This document shows positions 9,006 through 17,741 of a DNA stretch of 64,000 bases, piece by piece. The DNA is from Shewanella algidipiscicola. GTDB lineage: Bacteria; Pseudomonadota; Gammaproteobacteria; Enterobacterales; Shewanellaceae. Numbering within the stretch: the first letter of the stretch is position 1; each line of letters starts with the position of its first letter. Both the position numbers and the translations under genes were made by a program. The notes below the pieces were generated by a model. The model did not search any database and was not told the origin of the DNA. It saw only the letters and a program-made list of their open reading frames with translations. The DNA lies in NCBI RefSeq assembly GCF_003605125.1, contig NZ_QPQT01000001.1:434001-498000 (forward strand), written 5' to 3'.

Positions 9006-9311
9006 TTACAATGTGATATTGGCGCGATTGTCCTCCAGTAGTTTAGGACCTATGCCTTTAACCTCGGACAATTGATTGATATCAGTGAATTTACCGTAGG
9101 TATTACGGTACTCAATAATCGCCATCGCCTTATTTTCGCCAATTCCTTTTAGCTGACTTAACTGCTCTACTGTGGCGGTATTGATATTAACAGCTTGCGC
9201 CTGAACTGGTGCATTCACAGTGACAGGCTCAACTTTTTCGGCCCCATGAGCCGAACCGATTGCCAATGTAGCCGCGATTAAACAGCCCAATAATGTTGCT
9301 TTCATAACCAA
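9006..9311 (-). CDS. ComEA-like helix-hairpin-helix protein
   Basis: Small secreted DNA-binding protein of 101 residues. A signal peptide (about residues 1-23) is followed by two helix-hairpin-helix motifs, LSQLKGIGENKA and LSEVKGIGPKLL, introduced by the family-typical VNINTAT. The periplasmic ComEA proteins of Vibrio and relatives bind incoming transforming DNA and ratchet it across the outer membrane. The length fits the short single-domain proteobacterial form. RBS GGAG lies upstream on the minus strand. It is monocistronic here. Confidence 0.88.
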   Translation of the reverse strand: MVMKATLLGCLIAATLAIGSAHGAEKVEPVTVNAPVQAQAVNINTATVEQLSQLKGIGENKAMAIIEYRNTYGKFTDINQLSEVKGIGPKLLEDNRANITL

Positions 9312-9679
9312 CTCCTTGAGTATCCATTAGGGGATGACCAGCATTCCTTTTTCCTTGGTCACGTTAAAAACATAGAACAAACTCATACCTTGTGCAAATA
9401 CGTGACAAGCACCAACAACAAGTCGAGCACACGGTGACGACGATCACACAAAATGACTTTCAGTTTATTTCATAACTGGATGAAATCTGTTGTAAGCGAT
9501 TCAATATGAAAAAAAATGTGATCCACCCCTTACTTTAAAGTGTGATTCAGGTAGCATTGAGCCGCATTTTATTGCGCTACTGCACACATACAGCTGTAGT
9601 ACAAAGTAATTTAACTACAAATAAAAAGCTTTGTGCCGATCTCACGCTGGGATAATGTTGTGCACCTAACAACAAATAT
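9312..9679. other. Divergent intergenic region
   Basis: This 368-base gap separates the minus-strand comEA-like gene from the plus-strand transporter gene. It must hold both promoters, but no operator or promoter could be assigned with confidence. A CRP-like TGTGC/TCACG pair near 9633 has the wrong spacing. Confidence 0.5.
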
Positions 9680-11083
9680 ATGGACCCTTTAATGTCTCAC
9701 GAAACCACGCAGGCTCAGCCACTGATCCCAGAAAAGCCGGCACAATCTAAAAATATGCTTATATTGTTTGCCGATATCTGTTTATTCATATTGATGTATC
9801 AATTTTTGCCTTTTGAGCAGAGCATTAATATCGGACTCGCCATTCTCGTTTTCGCCGCAATATTATGGTTAACCGAAGCTATCCATATTAGCGTGACCGC
9901 GATATTGATCCCTATTTTAGGGGTCGTATTAGGAGTATTTGAGACCAAAACGGCAATGAGCAATTTTGCTAACCCGATTATTTATCTATTTTTTGGCGGC
10001 TTTGTCCTTGCTGCAGCCTTGAACCATCAAGGCATCGACCGCCGCATTGCTCAGAAAGTGCTTTCCGCTTCTAAAGGTAAACTGAGTATTGCCTGTATGA
10101 TGTTGTTCGTCATCACCGCCCTACTATCGATGTGGATCAGTAATACAGCAACAGCGGCAATGATGCTGCCGTTAGCTTTGGGCATTTTGCAACAGCTAGA
10201 CATTAAAGAGCATCGCAGTACATACCTCTTTATGCTGCTTGGCATTGCCTACTCGGCCAATATTGGTGGCATAGGTACTTTAGTGGGCAGTCCGCCTAAT
10301 GCTATCGCAGCGGCTCAAGTGGGTTTAAGTTTTGCCGACTGGTTAGAGTTCGGTCTGCTCACCGTGGCACTGATGTTGCCCAGTATGCTTATCGCGCTTT
10401 ATCTTTATTTGAAACCCAATCTTAATGTGGTTTGCGAGATCCCAAACGACAGCCAGAAATTAAACTTTCAAGGTAAACTCACCCTCATCGTATTTTTAGC
10501 AACCGTATGTTGCTGGATATTCAGTAAGCCTATTTCTGGCGCTTTAGGCGGCATCAAGCAGTTCGATACCATAGTGGCATTAAGTGCCGTGGTATTACTA
10601 GCTGGCCTAGGCTTAGTGCAGTGGAAAAAAATAGAAAAAACGACAGATTGGGGCGTGCTGATCCTCTTTGGTGGTGGTTTAACCTTAAGTGCTATTTTAA
10701 AAACCACAGGTACAAGTGTGTTTTTAGCCCACTGGGTCACCGACATTTTTGGTAACACTCACATGGCGTTATTCACCTTTGCGGTGATCTTTTTTGTGGT
10801 GATGCTCACCGAGTTTGCCAGTAATACCGCTAGTGCTGCTTTGTTGGTACCTGTATTTGCCGCGATTGCTGAAGCACTGGGACTCTCACCTGTGATGCTG
10901 TCGGTGTTAATTGGTATTGCTGCTTCTTGTGCCTTTATGCTGCCAGTGGCGACGCCGCCCAATGCGATTGTCTATGGCTCAGGTCATATTAAGCAATCAG
11001 AGATGATGCGAGCAGGCGCAATAATCAACTTTATCAGTATGTTAGTACTGTACATCATCGCTCACCTGTTCTGGACTATCTAA
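9680..11083 (+). CDS. DASS/SLC13 family anion:sodium symporter
   Basis: Inner-membrane carrier of 467 residues with about 11-12 hydrophobic segments. The paired SNT-containing hairpins that bind sodium and the carboxylate in this family are visible: [15 protein letters not shown] in the first half and [15 protein letters not shown] in the second, together with [10 protein letters not shown] and [13 protein letters not shown]13-type bacterial proteins import succinate, malate, fumarate, citrate or sulfate; the substrate here is not determined. A second in-frame ATG at 9692 is an equally acceptable start. It is monocistronic and convergent with mdeA. Confidence 0.88.
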   Translation: MDPLMSHETTQAQPLIPEKPAQSKNMLILFADICLFILMYQFLPFEQSINIGLAILVFAAILWLTEAIHISVTAILIPILGVVLGVFETKTAMSNFANPIIYLFFGGFVLAAALNHQGIDRRIAQKVLSASKGKLSIACMMLFVITALLSMWISNTATAAMMLPLALGILQQLDIKEHRSTYLFMLLGIAYSANIGGIGTLVGSPPNAIAAAQVGLSFADWLEFGLLTVALMLPSMLIALYLYLKPNLNVVCEIPNDSQKLNFQGKLTLIVFLATVCCWIFSKPISGALGGIKQFDTIVALSAVVLLAGLGLVQWKKIEKTTDWGVLILFGGGLTLSAILKTTGTSVFLAHWVTDIFGNTHMALFTFAVIFFVVMLTEFASNTASAALLVPVFAAIAEALGLSPVMLSVLIGIAASCAFMLPVATPPNAIVYGSGHIKQSEMMRAGAIINFISMLVLYIIAHLFWTI

Positions 11084-11101
11084 GCGTAAGCCGCTTACTT
11101 G

Positions 11102-11135
11102 TCAGTGGCCTACTCGATAATGAGTTGGCCACTGA
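11102..11135. terminator. Long hairpin between convergent transporter and mdeA genes
   Basis: The arms CAGTGGCC-t-ACTC and GAGT-t-GGCCACTG form a near-perfect stem between two convergent stop codons. There is only a weak T tract on either side, but the position suggests shared 3' end formation. Confidence 0.65.
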
Positions 11136-11139
11136 TGGA

Positions 11140-12318
11140 CTACCCCCCTTCTAACGCTTGACGTAAATCATCAAGAATATCTTCAACCGCCTCTAATCCT
11201 ACCGATATACGCAATAGACTGTCGCTAATCCCTGCCGCAAGTCGCTCCTCACATGAATAGGGCGAATGCGTCATCGAAGCTGGATGCTGAATAAGTGACT
11301 CAGCATCACCTAAACTGACCGCAATAGTAAATAACTTAAGTCGATTAACAAATGCAACGGCCCCATCAAAATGGCTATCAAGTTCAAAGGCTACCACTCC
11401 CCCGGCTCGGCGCATCTGCGAGCCGATAAGATGATGTCCACTATGGTGGCTTAAGCCTGGATAATAGACCCGGCTAATTTGCGGGTGTTTATCCAGATAT
11501 TCGGCAATCACCTGGGCATTATCACAATGACGTGCAAGTCTGACATCTAAGGTTTTTAGCCCGCGTAAGATAAGCCAAGCATCGTGTGGTGATAATACCG
11601 CACCTATGTCTTTGAGAATTTCTGTTTTGAGTTTGGTTATCACCTCCTCACTGCCACACACCATGCCGGCAATCACATCGCCGTGGCCATTTAGGTATTT
11701 AGTGGCGCTATGCACCACCATATCAATGCCCAACGAGATAGGTTGCTGCAGCAACGGGGTCATAAAGGTGTTATCGACAATACTCACCAGATGATGCAGC
11801 TTCGCTATATGAGCAATGGCGGTTAAGTCATACACATCGAGATGGGGATTCACCGGAGTTTCACAAAACAGCACTTTAGTGTTGGGCTTGATGGCGCGCT
11901 TTATCGCATCAATATCATTAAAATCCACCAAGGTGGTTTCGATACCAAACTTATTCAACTGCGTGGTCATCAAGGCAAAGGTACACCCATAGACGGCTTT
12001 GGCGGCAACGAGATGATCGCCATAGCATAAATGGGTTAATAATGCGGCCGATACCGCCGCCATGCCCGAAGCGGTAGCAGCGGCGGCTGCGCTACCCTCA
12101 AGTATGGCTAACTTACGCTCAAGCTCAGCCGTGGTGGGATTACCTAAGCGAGTATAAATATAGCCTTGCTGCTCACCAGCAAAGCAGGCGCTGCCTTGCT
12201 CTACGTTATCGAATGTGAAGGTTGCACTTTGATATAGCGGTGAGACTAATGCTCCCGTTGCATCCTTTTGATGCCCTGCGTGGATAACTTGAGTCGCCTG
12301 CTGCCATTTTTGTTGCAT
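11140..12318 (-). CDS. mdeA: Methionine gamma-lyase
   Basis: PLP-dependent enzyme of the Cys/Met metabolism (transsulfuration) family, 392 residues. It splits methionine into methanethiol, 2-oxobutyrate and ammonia. The PLP lysine is in HSATKYLNGHGD, and the phosphate-binding ASGMAA motif and the YTRLGNPT loop are present. The motif YGCTFAL carries the cysteine equivalent to Cys116 of Pseudomonas MdeA, which is characteristic of methionine gamma-lyases and argues against cystathionine gamma-synthase or beta-lyase. RBS GGAGAGA is upstream. It stands alone. Confidence 0.88.
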   Translation of the reverse strand: MQQKWQQATQVIHAGHQKDATGALVSPLYQSATFTFDNVEQGSACFAGEQQGYIYTRLGNPTTAELERKLAILEGSAAAAATASGMAAVSAALLTHLCYGDHLVAAKAVYGCTFALMTTQLNKFGIETTLVDFNDIDAIKRAIKPNTKVLFCETPVNPHLDVYDLTAIAHIAKLHHLVSIVDNTFMTPLLQQPISLGIDMVVHSATKYLNGHGDVIAGMVCGSEEVITKLKTEILKDIGAVLSPHDAWLILRGLKTLDVRLARHCDNAQVIAEYLDKHPQISRVYYPGLSHHSGHHLIGSQMRRAGGVVAFELDSHFDGAVAFVNRLKLFTIAVSLGDAESLIQHPASMTHSPYSCEERLAAGISDSLLRISVGLEAVEDILDDLRQALEGG

Positions 12319-12399
12319 TTTATCTCTCCAAGCTGCCGATTAAGTATAACCTTGGCCCGTTTTACGCTTGAGAGTAAAGCCACGACATCAGATTAAGCC

Positions 12400-13491
12400 T
12401 TAGCGAGATGTAAAATCTTTGTTACGACCAGTCCGTTTAGCCAGTGCGCCTAAAGAGAAATCTTTGAGTTCACCCAATAGTGCGGTGTGGATCTTGGTTA
12501 ATTTGGGTCGACTCTCACGACTAAATACCACGGGCCGGCACAATGCCATGGCCTGATAACCTAACCTTGCGGTGAGTAATCCGCCGCCTAAGCCTTGCGC
12601 CATCCGCGTCGATACCTTGCCAGACACTTCCAGTGACAGCAACTGGGTACCAATATCGGTTACCACCTCACTGGCGCCCGCATAAATAATATTGGTTATC
12701 ACAGAACGAATAAGCTTAATGCGGCTCCAATAACCCAGTTCAATACCATAGCAGCTGGCTAATTCGCGGATCATCTTCTGATTACGCCATAAAATAATCG
12801 CCATATCGAGCACGGCTAACGGGCTTGCGGCTAATAATAATGCCGATTCTGTGGCATAGCGATGCACTAATTTTTTAGCTTTTTTATCGATTTCAGTTAA
12901 CACCAGCGACTCAAATAACAGCACGCGTTCGGCATCGTTATGCTCATCACGCACATGATCGCGGTAGTTTTGGGTGTCGATATCTGTGGGTAATTTAGCC
13001 AAAATCCGCTCGATAAATGGGTCGGCCTCACCAATCTGCATACTGAGAGCTAAGCGCTCACTCACTTGCTGCGCCTCCTCAATCCCCTTTAATCGCTTCA
13101 GCTGACGCCATTCACTAAAGGTTATCCGCCCAGCCCACAAGATAACTAAAACCAGAACACTAGCATATAAACCAAATAACCAAGGGCTATCGGTCCATGC
13201 TTGTGCCAAGGACAACCCGGTTTGGGTCAGTACTAAGATGATAAGGCCAAGCAACATGCTTTTAGTCAACCATGACCAGCGGCGACGCTTACTCACCATC
13301 AAGGTGCGCTTCGCGCTATGGTCAATATCTAATAATTGTGCAAGCTGCGCCTCATCACCCTCGGCCGATAGTATATGTACAGGTTCAGCATCAAAATGCC
13401 TTGCCTGTTGTAGCCTTGGCTGAGCCGAGGGATCATCATCGCCTAGCTCGAATAACTGTTTTTTTTCTATCGGATCTGAGGGTTGTGTCAT
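12400..13491 (-). CDS. ycjF: YcjF-type membrane protein (DUF697)
   Basis: Membrane protein of 363 residues with two transmembrane segments at about residues 75-125 and a C-terminal DUF697 region with a hydrophobic helix (ESALLLAASPLAVLDMAIIL). It follows the ycjX gene by about 40 bases, the arrangement found in E. coli where ycjXF belong to the phage shock regulon. Its molecular function is not known. The ATG at 13491 has AGGA six bases upstream and was preferred to the ATG at 13509. Confidence 0.88.
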   Translation of the reverse strand: MTQPSDPIEKKQLFELGDDDPSAQPRLQQARHFDAEPVHILSAEGDEAQLAQLLDIDHSAKRTLMVSKRRRWSWLTKSMLLGLIILVLTQTGLSLAQAWTDSPWLFGLYASVLVLVILWAGRITFSEWRQLKRLKGIEEAQQVSERLALSMQIGEADPFIERILAKLPTDIDTQNYRDHVRDEHNDAERVLLFESLVLTEIDKKAKKLVHRYATESALLLAASPLAVLDMAIILWRNQKMIRELASCYGIELGYWSRIKLIRSVITNIIYAGASEVVTDIGTQLLSLEVSGKVSTRMAQGLGGGLLTARLGYQAMALCRPVVFSRESRPKLTKIHTALLGELKDFSLGALAKRTGRNKDFTSR

Positions 13492-13531
13492 TATCGTTCC
13501 TATCATCAATCAAGATGTAAATCAGGGATAG

Positions 13532-14974
13532 CTAAGTTAACTTATCGCCAATTAAATACTGCAATAGGTGATCTAACCGAATATGCTCAAAATGCATATC
13601 CTTACCTGTACTGGCGATTTGAGGCGGCGCAAAATTAACAAATTCAAATCCTTGTTGCTGCCAAAACTCACTGCGAGGCAACTGCTTAGGCACTTCGCCA
13701 GGAAACAAAGTGACCGCTTTACCACTTGCCATATCGCGCCCTTTAACCACCTCTATCTGTTTAGTGTCGACTTGCACCATGCCATGTTGTGTGGCTTTAA
13801 TGGCGCTGATCGCCATCACCTCAACATCACAACCTTCAAACTTGGCATGTTGTTGACTACGATTAACGAGTTGAGTTAATAGCGATAACACATTGCCCTG
13901 CTGATCGCGGGTAATATGGTCCACTTTACTGGCCGCAAATAATAGCTTATCGATACGAGGAGCAAAGAGCCTTTTCAATAAGTTAGATTGACCAAAGTGA
14001 AAGCTAGCCATGATGTCATCTAGCGCCTGACTCATATCATCAAACTGCGCTTTACCGCGATTAAGTGGCGTAAAACAGTCAACTAATAATAATTGACGGT
14101 CAAACTTGGCAAAGTAATCGCGGTAGAAAGGTTTAACAACCTGGGTCACATAGCTGTGATAACGTTTTTTAAGTACATGGTAATAGGAGTCTTTAGGACT
14201 TTTTTCTAACGCCTCACTCTGCGCCTCACTTAAGCCTAATAGAGGAGAAAACGCTAATACTGGCGTATCGGCCAGCTCACCTGGCAATAACATGCGTCCA
14301 GGTTGGGCATTATAAAAACCATGGGTATGTACACTGTCACACAACAGTTGTTGATACAGGCTCGACACCTGTTTGAGTTGCAGCTCTTGGGCTGGTGACG
14401 CTAAAGGTAGCTCGGCACAAGCGTCAATAAACGCTGCGTAATACTCGCTGAGTGACAACAAGCTACTGCGCTCATCTTGGCGCTGACACCACTGTTGATA
14501 GGTGAGTTTTAACATAGGTAAATCGAGTAACCACTCACCTGGATAATCAACAATATCAACATATAAGGTACTATGGTCAGTCAGTTTTGCCAACAGCCCT
14601 TTTTGCGGCTGATATTTAATCGCTAACCTCAGCTCACTGATATTACGCGTGGACGCTGGCCAGTGAGGCTCACTTGACGTTAAGGCCGCCATCGCGCCTT
14701 CGTAATCAAAACTGGCAATGGTCATGTCGGGCTGTAAGGCGCGTTTTACCCCATAAAGGCGCTCATCTCGCGCCACCTGCCATAAGGGCAACGCATTATG
14801 TTGCCCAACGGTACCACTGTGCAGGAGTTGATTAACTAATCCGGTGATAAAGGCGGTTTTGCCTGCGCCAGACAGACCCGTTACCGCTAAGCGTACATGG
14901 TTATCTGTGGTACGTTTGACCAAAGATTTTGATTGCTGTGATAGCTTTTGAAGTGAGCGATTGAGTGAGTTCAT
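13532..14974 (-). CDS. ycjX: YcjX family P-loop protein (DUF463)
   Basis: Predicted nucleotide-binding protein of 480 residues, with Walker A GLSGAGKTAF near residue 33, a DxxG-like DYPGEWLLDLP and a SKVDH segment resembling the GTPase specificity motif. E. coli YcjX is a stress-inducible GTPase-like protein co-expressed with Psp proteins. It lies downstream of pspABC in the same orientation with a 95-base gap and is followed by ycjF. The precise biochemical role is unknown. Confidence 0.9.
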   Translation of the reverse strand: MNSLNRSLQKLSQQSKSLVKRTTDNHVRLAVTGLSGAGKTAFITGLVNQLLHSGTVGQHNALPLWQVARDERLYGVKRALQPDMTIASFDYEGAMAALTSSEPHWPASTRNISELRLAIKYQPQKGLLAKLTDHSTLYVDIVDYPGEWLLDLPMLKLTYQQWCQRQDERSSLLSLSEYYAAFIDACAELPLASPAQELQLKQVSSLYQQLLCDSVHTHGFYNAQPGRMLLPGELADTPVLAFSPLLGLSEAQSEALEKSPKDSYYHVLKKRYHSYVTQVVKPFYRDYFAKFDRQLLLVDCFTPLNRGKAQFDDMSQALDDIMASFHFGQSNLLKRLFAPRIDKLLFAASKVDHITRDQQGNVLSLLTQLVNRSQQHAKFEGCDVEVMAISAIKATQHGMVQVDTKQIEVVKGRDMASGKAVTLFPGEVPKQLPRSEFWQQQGFEFVNFAPPQIASTGKDMHFEHIRLDHLLQYLIGDKLT

Positions 14975-15069
14975 AGCACCTATCTTGGACCCTATACAAT
15001 CCGTATTCAGGTCGTAGCCATGTTAAAGGGCGGTATTCACCGCCCTAAGTAAGTCAAGATGAGTCAAGC

Positions 15070-15465
15070 TTATAGGTTGTTGATCTCCCGTTTAAGATCG
15101 AAACTGTCAGAGGTGACGTGACGTTCGAGTTGCTGAAGCCTTACCTCTAATTGTCTAAATTGGCTACTGACATCGCGTAACGCTGCTTTAGCGGGTTCGC
15201 CAGCCTGCCAGACCTTCTTTTTAACTTCGATCTCTTTATGTTGATATTTGTTCTTTGTGCTACCAGGCTTGATATCTAATATCATCCACAGTAGCACATA
15301 GATGATAAAGATGATGCCCGAGCCCCCAAGTAAAAATATCGATGCAGCCACCACCCTGACTAACCAGGTTTCAAAGTTAAAGTAATCGGCTATTCCGGCG
15401 CAGACCCCAGCGATTTTGCCTGATTCGGGAATGCGATATAAGGGACGTCCATTAGATGCGCTCAT
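15070..15465 (-). CDS. pspC: Phage shock protein C
   Basis: Inner-membrane regulator of 131 residues. The PspC domain is at the N terminus (RIPESGKIAGVCAGIADYF) with a strongly hydrophobic helix at about residues 37-65, and the C-terminal half forms a predicted coiled coil (RQLEVRLQQLERHV). With PspB it senses secretin mislocalisation or membrane damage and releases PspF from PspA. Its start overlaps the 3' end of pspB by 14 bases, indicating translational coupling. Confidence 0.95.
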   Translation of the reverse strand: MSASNGRPLYRIPESGKIAGVCAGIADYFNFETWLVRVVAASIFLLGGSGIIFIIYVLLWMILDIKPGSTKNKYQHKEIEVKKKVWQAGEPAKAALRDVSSQFRQLEVRLQQLERHVTSDSFDLKREINNL

Positions 15466-15691
15466 CTCGATGCCTCCATTGTGGCGCCTCGCTGTCTAAA
15501 ATAGCTTCCAAGGTTTCTATGCGTTGGGCCATTTTATCGGCTTTGCTAATTAACTCATTTAGCTGAGTAAACTCTTCTTCAGTGAGTCCTTGGCTCACTT
15601 GGCGTTTACTACGGTAATGTAGGATCAGCCAAATGGGTGCCACCACTATCATGAAGATGATGATCGGGGCTATTAATAAATCCATATCCAT
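15452..15691 (-). CDS. pspB: Phage shock protein B
   Basis: Small membrane protein of 79 residues: an N-terminal transmembrane helix (about residues 5-25), a basic stretch (HYRSKRQ) and a C-terminal leucine-zipper-like helix (QLNELISKADKMAQRIETLE). It works with PspC to activate the psp response. It is second in the pspABC operon, 20 bases after pspA. Confidence 0.94.
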   Translation of the reverse strand: MDMDLLIAPIIIFMIVVAPIWLILHYRSKRQVSQGLTEEEFTQLNELISKADKMAQRIETLEAILDSEAPQWRHRDERI

Positions 15692-15711
15692 AACTCACCT
15701 CTGAATCGTGT

Positions 15712-16407
15712 CTATTTAGTTGTTTTAGTCGTCTGTTTTTTCGCGTTGCTGGCTTTAACCTTGGCTTTTAATGCTTCCAACTCGGCATTGACTGAATCTT
15801 CGGCTTCTAAAGCGGCGAACTCATCGTTAAGTGTTTTAGGATTACCTAAATCATAGGCTTCAACCTGTGACTCTAACCCTTCGACACGGCGTTCATATTG
15901 CTCAAACTTACTCATGGCGCTATCAATCTTGCTTGAGTCAAGTTGACGCTTAACCTCAAGACGAGAAGAGGCTGTCTGCTTGCGCATGATAATCGTCTTC
16001 TGACGCGCCTTAGCATCAGCTAGCTTTTCTTGCAGCAGATTCACTTCCTCTTTGAGGCGAGTAATATGTTCTTCGACGACCATTAACTCCTTTTCAAGCG
16101 TAGCGGCCAATTCGCTGGCTTTCTGCTTTTCAAGTAATGCGGCTTTGGCTAAGTCTTCGCGATCTTTCGATAACGCTAACTCAGCTTTATCTTGCCAATC
16201 TTGCACTTGCTCTTGCACCTTTACGATACGACGCAAGATCTCTTTTTTCTCTGCAAGTACTTTGGCAGAGGTTGAACGAACTTCGACTAAGGTGTCCTCC
16301 ATCTCCTGGATGATCAAACGAACCATTTTTTCAGGATCTTCGGCCTTATCGAGTAACGCGCTGATATTAGAATTGATGATATCTGCGAAGCGAGAGAAAA
16401 TGCCCAT
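15712..16407 (-). CDS. pspA: Phage shock protein A
   Basis: Peripheral membrane protein of the PspA/IM30 family, 231 residues, almost entirely coiled coil. It binds and inhibits PspF in the cytoplasm and, on membrane stress, assembles on the inner membrane to maintain the proton-motive force. The N-terminal amphipathic helix (MGIFSRFADIINSNI) and LLDKAEDPEKMVRLIIQEME are family hallmarks. The ATG at 16407 was chosen because AGAGGA lies 8 bases upstream and the N terminus then matches PspA; the longer frame adds 24 unrelated residues. The C terminus ends in a lysine/threonine-rich tail. Confidence 0.96.
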   Translation of the reverse strand: MGIFSRFADIINSNISALLDKAEDPEKMVRLIIQEMEDTLVEVRSTSAKVLAEKKEILRRIVKVQEQVQDWQDKAELALSKDREDLAKAALLEKQKASELAATLEKELMVVEEHITRLKEEVNLLQEKLADAKARQKTIIMRKQTASSRLEVKRQLDSSKIDSAMSKFEQYERRVEGLESQVEAYDLGNPKTLNDEFAALEAEDSVNAELEALKAKVKASNAKKQTTKTTK

Positions 16408-16448
16408 AATACTGTCCTCTAAATTAACGTTGGTGTCGCAAATAATAA

Positions 16449-16466
16449 TACATTTAGTGTGCCAAC
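16449..16466 (-). promoter_or_regulatory. Sigma-54 promoter of pspABC
   Basis: On the minus strand TTGGCAC (the -24 element) is followed at the correct spacing by ATGTAT, a degenerate -12 element. It lies about 42 bases before the pspA start, in the pspF-pspA divergent region, as expected for a PspF-activated promoter. Confidence 0.7.
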
Positions 16467-16585
16467 TTTCGATATCCATTACAATACATAGACTTAAACA
16501 TTATTTTAACTTTTACTTTATTTTGTAACCGCAGCCACATATTATAAATTTCACCAATTATTAGCGTGAAAGACTAAAACTTATC

Positions 16586-17653
16586 GTGGCGAATCAATTC
16601 CAACAAGATAATCTTATCGGCCAATCGAATGCGTTATTGGAAGTACTAGAGCACGTATCAAAAATTGCCCCCTTATCCAAACCCGTACTCATTATTGGTG
16701 AGCGCGGCACGGGGAAAGAACTCATAGCCGAGCGACTGCACTACCTGTCGACGCGCTGGGAGCAAAATTTTATCAAACTGAACTGCTCCTCCTTAAGCGA
16801 GAATTTACTGGAAAGTGAACTCTTTGGCCATGATGCTGGCGCATTTACTGGAGCCAATAAAAAGCATGAAGGTCGTTTTGAACGCGCCGATGGCGGGACA
16901 CTTTTTTTAGATGAATTGGCCAATACTTCAGGGCTCATCCAGGAAAAGTTGCTAAGAGTCATTGAGTACGGTGAATTTGAACGCGTGGGCGGCAGTAAAA
17001 CGGTACAAACCGATGTGCGTTTAATCTGTGCTGCCAATGAGGATCTTCCTTCACTTGCCCAAGCCGGAGAATTTAGACCAGACTTGCTAGATCGCTTAGC
17101 CTTTGATGTGATCACCTTACCGCCACTGCGTCATCGCCCCGAAGATATTATGCCGCTGGCAGAATACTTTGCTATCGGCATGGCGCGACAATTAAAACAT
17201 AAACTGTTTGACGGTTTCTCCCCCCGCGCTATCGAGCAATTAATGCAATATGATTGGCCTGGCAATATTCGCGAACTCAAAAACGTGGTGGAGCGCAGTG
17301 TTTATCGAAATACGGATCTGCATACCGCTATCGATCATATCGTCATAGATCCCTTCGCTTCGCCCTACCGCCCCACGCACAGAGTAAAAACCACTTCGCG
17401 CCAAGCTATACCGCAGCACAATGCGACGCCTGTCACCCCACTTGAGCCCGAGTCGGCTCCGCAACCACAACAGGCTGCCGCAATAGCATTTCCATTAGAC
17501 TTTAAAGAACACTGCGAATCCCATGAAGTGCAGTTACTCAGTAAGGCCTTGGAAGCTGGGCAATACAACCAGAAAAAAACCGCCGAATTACTCGGACTCA
17601 GTTACCATCAACTACGAGGAATTTTGAAAAAATACAATTTATTGGATAAATAA
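16586..17653 (+). CDS. pspF: Psp operon transcriptional activator PspF
   Basis: Sigma-54-dependent enhancer-binding protein of 355 residues. There is no N-terminal receiver domain; the AAA+ domain starts directly (IGERGTGKE as Walker A, GAFTGA loop contacting sigma-54, GGTLFLDE as Walker B). The C-terminal Fis-type helix-turn-helix is at about residues 325-352 (KKTAELLGLSYHQLRGILKK). It is divergent from pspA, which represses it by protein contact. The start is GTG. A proline/glutamine-rich linker (about residues 255-300) joins the two domains and is longer than in E. coli PspF. Confidence 0.95.
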   Translation: MANQFQQDNLIGQSNALLEVLEHVSKIAPLSKPVLIIGERGTGKELIAERLHYLSTRWEQNFIKLNCSSLSENLLESELFGHDAGAFTGANKKHEGRFERADGGTLFLDELANTSGLIQEKLLRVIEYGEFERVGGSKTVQTDVRLICAANEDLPSLAQAGEFRPDLLDRLAFDVITLPPLRHRPEDIMPLAEYFAIGMARQLKHKLFDGFSPRAIEQLMQYDWPGNIRELKNVVERSVYRNTDLHTAIDHIVIDPFASPYRPTHRVKTTSRQAIPQHNATPVTPLEPESAPQPQQAAAIAFPLDFKEHCESHEVQLLSKALEAGQYNQKKTAELLGLSYHQLRGILKKYNLLDK

Positions 17654-17741
17654 ATCTCGCTTAAAGCAGATGAAGTTTGCTCCTAGCTCAGTAGCACTGT
17701 TAAAATGAAATTATTCATTCAAACAACGATTACATCTACTG

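Noticed and set aside
9630..9646. Possible CRP site before the DASS transporter
   Set aside because: TGTGC and TCACG have only a 5-base spacer, one short of the required spacing, and imperfect half-sites.
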